From assembly GCF_032583975.1 (NCBI RefSeq), contig NZ_JAWHTF010000001.1: 64,000 nucleotides of DNA. One strand, given 5' to 3'. The notes beneath the pieces were generated by a model that worked only from the letters and a program-made list of their open reading frames with translations, did not search any database and was not told the DNA's origin. The first letter of the stretch is position 1, and every line of letters starts with the position of its first letter. The translations under genes and the position numbers were made by a program. Origin of the DNA: Gilvirhabdus luticola. Lineage in GTDB: Bacteria > Bacteroidota > Bacteroidia > Flavobacteriales > Flavobacteriaceae. Of this stretch, positions 60,496 to 64,000 are shown in pieces.

Positions 60496-61485
60496 TTATT
60501 TTTTTAAGCTAACAATATCAAAGATTAATTTATAGCATATTCTAATAAATTGATGCTTAAAATTTACATATTTTCTCACAAAAAATGATTGTTCTTGCTG
60601 TGAAAATTTAAGGTTTTTATAAAAAGAAAAATTAGCGCTTAATAAAGATTCTTTATAGTCATTAAATATGGGAATTAATTCAGGGTGATTTTCAAAAGTT
60701 AGTTGTTTTTGAATCAATCTTGCAGAACTAATTTTGTTTTGATTATTAAAAGGATTATGCTTTATATAGTGAAAAAACACCAAATCATATTCCTTGTCTA
60801 CTAAATACTTATTATCTATTTTATTGAATGTTATTTTTCTGTTTGGTAAATTATAGAAAGCTACATTGTTCCCTTTGTGTTGTGACACTTTAACATTAAA
60901 AAAGGTAGGGGCAAAATTAAGCCAAACTTGGTCGCCTAATAATCCAAACGCTATGAGTTTTTCAAACCACCAATCTAAAAATTTTATTGTTTCATTAGAC
61001 TTTTTAACCGCAAAAAAACCTGTGTTAAAAACTCCGGCTCTAGACAGCATTCTTAACTCAATGTTTTCTTTGTCGTTTGCCAAGGGTGTTAGTAAGTGAG
61101 GTGTTAGTAAGATGTTTGAAGAGTTTAAATCATACCAAATGTTTTTTAACGAATTAAAAATTAGTATATCAGAATCAAGAAAAACTAGCTTCTGGATTTC
61201 CGGATTTAGTTTAAGAATCATTTTGGCAGCAACTGGCTTAAACGCCATACACATCTTATTAATAGGAAAGCGTTTAACTAAATTATTAACAACTTCATCT
61301 AACCCTAATTCGTCTATATATAGAATTTTAATTTCTTTTGGAATATGAGACTCGAATTCATTTGTTGTAGGTCGAAATAATACAATATAAAAATCTGTTT
61401 CTATATTGTGTTTTCTTAAACTATTAAATAATGATATTGAGAAACCTAAATAGTTTGGTGTAGAAACCGTAAATACAGCATTCAT
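60496..61485 (-). CDS. Glycosyltransferase, GT-A fold (GT8-like)
   Basis: 329 residues. A DxD motif FLDSDILIF (Asp104, Asp106) and the N-terminal VFTVSTPNYLGFSISLFNSL suggest a nucleotide-diphospho-sugar transferase like GT8. GVFNTGFFAVKK and GDQVWLNF are supporting motifs. Soluble or peripheral in the cytoplasm. Donor and acceptor unknown. It is 6 bases before cysH and overlaps the GT2 gene by one base. Confidence 0.82.
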   Translation of the reverse strand: MNAVFTVSTPNYLGFSISLFNSLRKHNIETDFYIVLFRPTTNEFESHIPKEIKILYIDELGLDEVVNNLVKRFPINKMCMAFKPVAAKMILKLNPEIQKLVFLDSDILIFNSLKNIWYDLNSSNILLTPHLLTPLANDKENIELRMLSRAGVFNTGFFAVKKSNETIKFLDWWFEKLIAFGLLGDQVWLNFAPTFFNVKVSQHKGNNVAFYNLPNRKITFNKIDNKYLVDKEYDLVFFHYIKHNPFNNQNKISSARLIQKQLTFENHPELIPIFNDYKESLLSANFSFYKNLKFSQQEQSFFVRKYVNFKHQFIRICYKLIFDIVSLKK

Positions 61486-62249
61486 TAATTTTTGTTTTTA
61501 AAATAGCCCATTAAGCTTCTTAAACTTTCCCCAGATGCTCTTAATATTAAAAAAAATATACATTCTATATAAGTCATTCCAGCATTTCTTCGGGCTTGAA
61601 AATTTTCTTTTAATAAGTTTACAAACGACAATTGACCACTTGTCCCTCCTAGTCTGAAATTTGTTATAGGTTTGTTAATATAGTGGAATAATTTCTTGTT
61701 AGTTAAAAAAGACTTAAGGACAAACTCGTAGTCTGAAATAGACTTAAAAGAGGTGTTGTATTTTCTAACTTTGTAAATTGATTCATGAATAAACATTGCT
61801 GGGTGGCTATAGGTCATTGAATAATACTTAAACTTGAATTTAGAAGGGTTAAAAGTGAATTTTTTTTTTGCCCCATTTTCTAATACATCAAAACGGTCTG
61901 CATGAAAAATTCTCTTACTCGGGTTTCTTAAATATTCATTAACTACAATTTCTACCGCACTTAATTCATACCAATCATCGCTGTTTAATATCCCTATTAG
62001 TTCTCCTGAAGCGATATTAATTCCTTTATTCATTGCATCATAAATACCTCTGTCGGGTTCACTTATATATTTACTAACAGATTTATTTTTCTTTATAATA
62101 TCTAAAGTCCCATCGCTTGAGTTTCCATCAATAATTATATGCTCAATGTTTTTATATGTTTGGTGTTTTATACTATTAATTGTTTGTTGTATATGTTGCT
62201 CTCCATTATAAACAACCGTAATAATGCTAATTAAAGGCGTTTGCTTCAT
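61485..62249 (-). CDS. Glycosyltransferase family 2
   Basis: 254 residues. GT-A fold with SIITVVYNGEQHIQQTINSI, IDGNSSDGTLD (40-50) and the DxD-type NSDDWY (89-94). WcaA-like GT2 enzymes of this length add one sugar to lipid-linked repeat units. It overlaps the polymerase gene by 4 bases (ATGA) and the GT8-like gene by one, in a tightly coupled run. Confidence 0.9.
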   Translation of the reverse strand: MKQTPLISIITVVYNGEQHIQQTINSIKHQTYKNIEHIIIDGNSSDGTLDIIKKNKSVSKYISEPDRGIYDAMNKGINIASGELIGILNSDDWYELSAVEIVVNEYLRNPSKRIFHADRFDVLENGAKKKFTFNPSKFKFKYYSMTYSHPAMFIHESIYKVRKYNTSFKSISDYEFVLKSFLTNKKLFHYINKPITNFRLGGTSGQLSFVNLLKENFQARRNAGMTYIECIFFLILRASGESLRSLMGYFKNKN

Positions 62250-63478
62250 CTAAATAAGAATCTTTTTTGAATGTCTTCATCTGTCATTTTTCTGTTGTTC
62301 TTGTTCAATACAGTTCCAATAGCAAACCAAAGAATTATAAACGTTGGTGTGAAAGCAGGTCTGAAAGATATTAAGCTTAATATTGTCATGATTAGAATAA
62401 ACAGCCCCAGCCTTTTAATGAATTTACTATTCGATTTAAAAATAGCCAAATATGCTGAATTTATCATTAAAGTTACCGTGAGTAAAAAAAGAACAAAGCC
62501 TCCTTTTAAAATCATTTGTAAATACCCAACTTCAATTGTTATTCTATCCGAAGCATCTCCCCACCATTCTAGATTTAGATAATTAGTGATGTAGTTTTTG
62601 GTGTGTTCCATAAAAGGGCTGAAATAGGTTCCTAGAGACCCTTTCCCAAAAATAGTTTCAGCATTACTTAAATCATCAAATAATTCGTTAAATAAAAAGG
62701 TTCTTGAATCTTGAAATTCAACTATATTATTAGCCATTCGGTTTATATTTTCATAGCCATAGGTGAAGACTAAAATCAGCAAAATTACAAAACTAAAGAT
62801 GATGTATTTCAAAAAAACTCTTTTAATTTTTATATGTTTTAGTCTCTCGATTATTAAAAAAAATAGCACTAAAAATAAAAAAAGAAATTCTATTCTTTGT
62901 TTTAAATTAATTGCTAAAAGAATATAGATAGTTAATGCAATAATAATAATAATTCGATTTGTTAATTTAAACCTATATACTCCTAGTAAAAAAATAAAGT
63001 TAATGGGTCTTAAAAGCCAAGTCCATTCGGTTGGAGATTTCCCTTCTACAGGAAAAAAGGCATAGGCAAATATCATTACCATAAACATAAAAAAAATAGC
63101 TCCAACAATTACGTTCCAGTTTTCAACTTTTTGACCTAAAATAATTAATACAGGGACGAACCATGAAAAAGCCATATAAACATTGCCAAAGTTAGTGAGC
63201 CAATCTTGAAGGTTTAATGAAAAACTTCTTACAACCACAATTACACTCCAAAAAAGAAGTAAGTAAAAAATTATTCTAGTAGTTTTAGGTATACTTAAAA
63301 GATTTTTTCTATTGATATAACATAAGAATAGTATAATTACAACAGAAGTTAATAAAAAGGATGTAATTACTATATTCTCAATATTAAATCCATCTGGTCG
63401 AAATAAAAAAAGCAAGGCGACATATATGACATTGGCATATATCGCTAACTTTAATAATTCTTTTTGGGTAATAAACAT
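62246..63478 (-). CDS. O-antigen/exopolysaccharide polymerase-like membrane protein
   Basis: About 410 residues with 11-12 TM helices and a large periplasmic loop (about 255-320) that contains FGKGSLGTYFSPFMEHT, as in Wzy-like polymerases. Weak family conservation is normal for Wzy. The ATG at 63478 was chosen; a TTG at 63493 would overlap the sulfotransferase stop as TTGA and is also possible given the coupling elsewhere in this operon. Confidence 0.78.
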   Translation of the reverse strand: MFITQKELLKLAIYANVIYVALLFLFRPDGFNIENIVITSFLLTSVVIILFLCYINRKNLLSIPKTTRIIFYLLLFWSVIVVVRSFSLNLQDWLTNFGNVYMAFSWFVPVLIILGQKVENWNVIVGAIFFMFMVMIFAYAFFPVEGKSPTEWTWLLRPINFIFLLGVYRFKLTNRIIIIIALTIYILLAINLKQRIEFLFLFLVLFFLIIERLKHIKIKRVFLKYIIFSFVILLILVFTYGYENINRMANNIVEFQDSRTFLFNELFDDLSNAETIFGKGSLGTYFSPFMEHTKNYITNYLNLEWWGDASDRITIEVGYLQMILKGGFVLFLLTVTLMINSAYLAIFKSNSKFIKRLGLFILIMTILSLISFRPAFTPTFIILWFAIGTVLNKNNRKMTDEDIQKRFLFR

Positions 63479-63489
63479 CCTATATAATC

Positions 63490-64000
63490 TCAAGAAAGAG
63501 GTCTTTTTTTAATCCATGAAAATTCTTTGACAAAAAATAAATTCAAATTAAATTTTCTAATTATATATCCAACTATGTAATCAAACAAATCCATAAAAAA
63601 CTTGCTATTTTGTTTACTGTTTAATGCATTAATCTCACATATAATTTCTTTTTGATTGTATCCTTGTAATTCCAAATCTTCTGATCTGATTTTTTTAATT
63701 AAAGAAATTGCGAATTTCTTTCTAATCTTTGAATTAAAAGTTGTTTTCCATTTTCCAAGGCCATTAGAAGAAATTTCTGAATACGAACTTGGTCCCAAAA
63801 AATCGCCAAGAGATCCTTTTGTGTTTTGGGAGTTAAACAGCTTTAAAGATTCTTTATTAAAATCTATATTTAGATAATTTGAGACTTTATCTAATTCTTC
63901 TAATGGATTTAAAATAAAATCTTCGTATTTGATAGAAATACTTATTCCCATGTATTTAGAATAACCTTGACTCAACATTTTGGTTCCATCAACAATATCA
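63490..64000 (-). CDS. Sulfotransferase family protein, 5' part beyond the window
   Basis: The frame is open to the right edge, so about 170 C-terminal residues are visible. ISIKYEDFILNPLEELDKV is the (L/I)xYEDL-x(2)-P segment of PAPS-dependent sulfotransferases, and GLGKWKTTF is the G(R/K)WK motif near the cofactor site. The 5'-phosphosulfate-binding P-loop must lie outside. It likely sulfates a hydroxyl of the polysaccharide or a precursor. First visible gene of the run polymerase-GT2-GT8-cysH-SDR, with a 4-base overlap to the polymerase if the TTG start is used. Confidence 0.8.
   Translation of the reverse strand, partial: DIVDGTKMLSQGYSKYMGISISIKYEDFILNPLEELDKVSNYLNIDFNKESLKLFNSQNTKGSLGDFLGPSSYSEISSNGLGKWKTTFNSKIRKKFAISLIKKIRSEDLELQGYNQKEIICEINALNSKQNSKFFMDLFDYIVGYIIRKFNLNLFFVKEFSWIKKRPLS

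Noticed and set aside
1..64000. Search by eye for tRNA, rRNA, CRISPR arrays, insertion sequences and prophage
   Set aside because: Intergenic gaps are short. No clover-leaf-like segments, regularly spaced repeats, transposase or integrase motifs were seen.

Overview
The window is AT-rich (roughly one third G+C by eye) and tightly packed, with short gene overlaps and no Shine-Dalgarno bias. Many genes are preceded by a TAnnTTTG box, the Bacteroidetes -7 promoter element. It also carries gldH, sprE/porW, a bactofilin, an ATP synthase a-subunit with a long N-terminal extension, and DUF4292, DUF5687, DUF6427 and DUF4254 proteins. Together these point to a gliding, type IX secretion-competent member of the Flavobacteriaceae. 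I cannot name the genus. No rRNA, tRNA, CRISPR array, insertion sequence or phage gene was seen.

Layout. 1-7344 (+): the end of a GH3/beta-lactamase protein, a CNNM/CBS membrane protein, an alkylguanine-DNA methyltransferase, a penicillin acylase, a PolB-like exonuclease and a double ABC ATPase. 7714-15171: acetoacetyl-CoA synthetase, then (-) PBP1A, gldH, ricT and trhO. 15172-18824 (+): recA, a lipoprotein and an ECF sigma factor coupled to an unusual membrane/barrel protein. 18861-23366: plsC, trpS, dprA, an HU/SPOR protein and a thioesterase. 23367-30228 (-): an envelope operon (flippase, dut, sugar nucleotidyltransferase, TPR protein, DUF4292 lipoprotein, EnvC-like protein) plus a small lipoprotein. 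30356-39018 (-): sprE/porW, bactofilin, atpZ, a small membrane protein and atpBEFHAG (atpD and atpC are elsewhere). 39139-47311: an ABC exporter, a PaaE-like reductase, an LPS glycosyltransferase with a DUF4254 protein, upp, DUF6427, a small membrane protein and purD.

47394-64000 is a surface-polysaccharide locus that runs off the right edge. A (+) block holds a PaaK/CapK-like adenylate-forming enzyme, wecB and a WbuB-type glycosyltransferase. The long (-) block, read from the right, holds a sulfotransferase (cut by the window edge), a Wzy-like polymerase, two glycosyltransferases, a CysH-type APS/PAPS reductase with a full 4Fe-4S cysteine set, an SDR epimerase, a UDP-sulfoquinovose synthase (SQD1/Agl3 family), a WecG-type glycosyltransferase, an O-antigen ligase/polymerase, an exported WD40-like protein, ugd, a UDP-glucuronate decarboxylase and an initiating sugar phosphotransferase.

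The most notable idea is that this locus encodes its own sulfite source (CysH) beside the enzyme that adds sulfite to UDP-glucose (SQD1/Agl3), plus a sulfotransferase. That predicts a polysaccharide carrying both sulfonated (C-S) and sulfated (O-S) sugars. Other points of interest: intrinsic terminators hidden in convergent coding sequence, a strong orphan terminator between recA and trhO, a hairpin directly after atpE, a possible 41-residue gene, and a candidate leaderless mRNA. Function assignments rest on motif recognition; no database search was possible.
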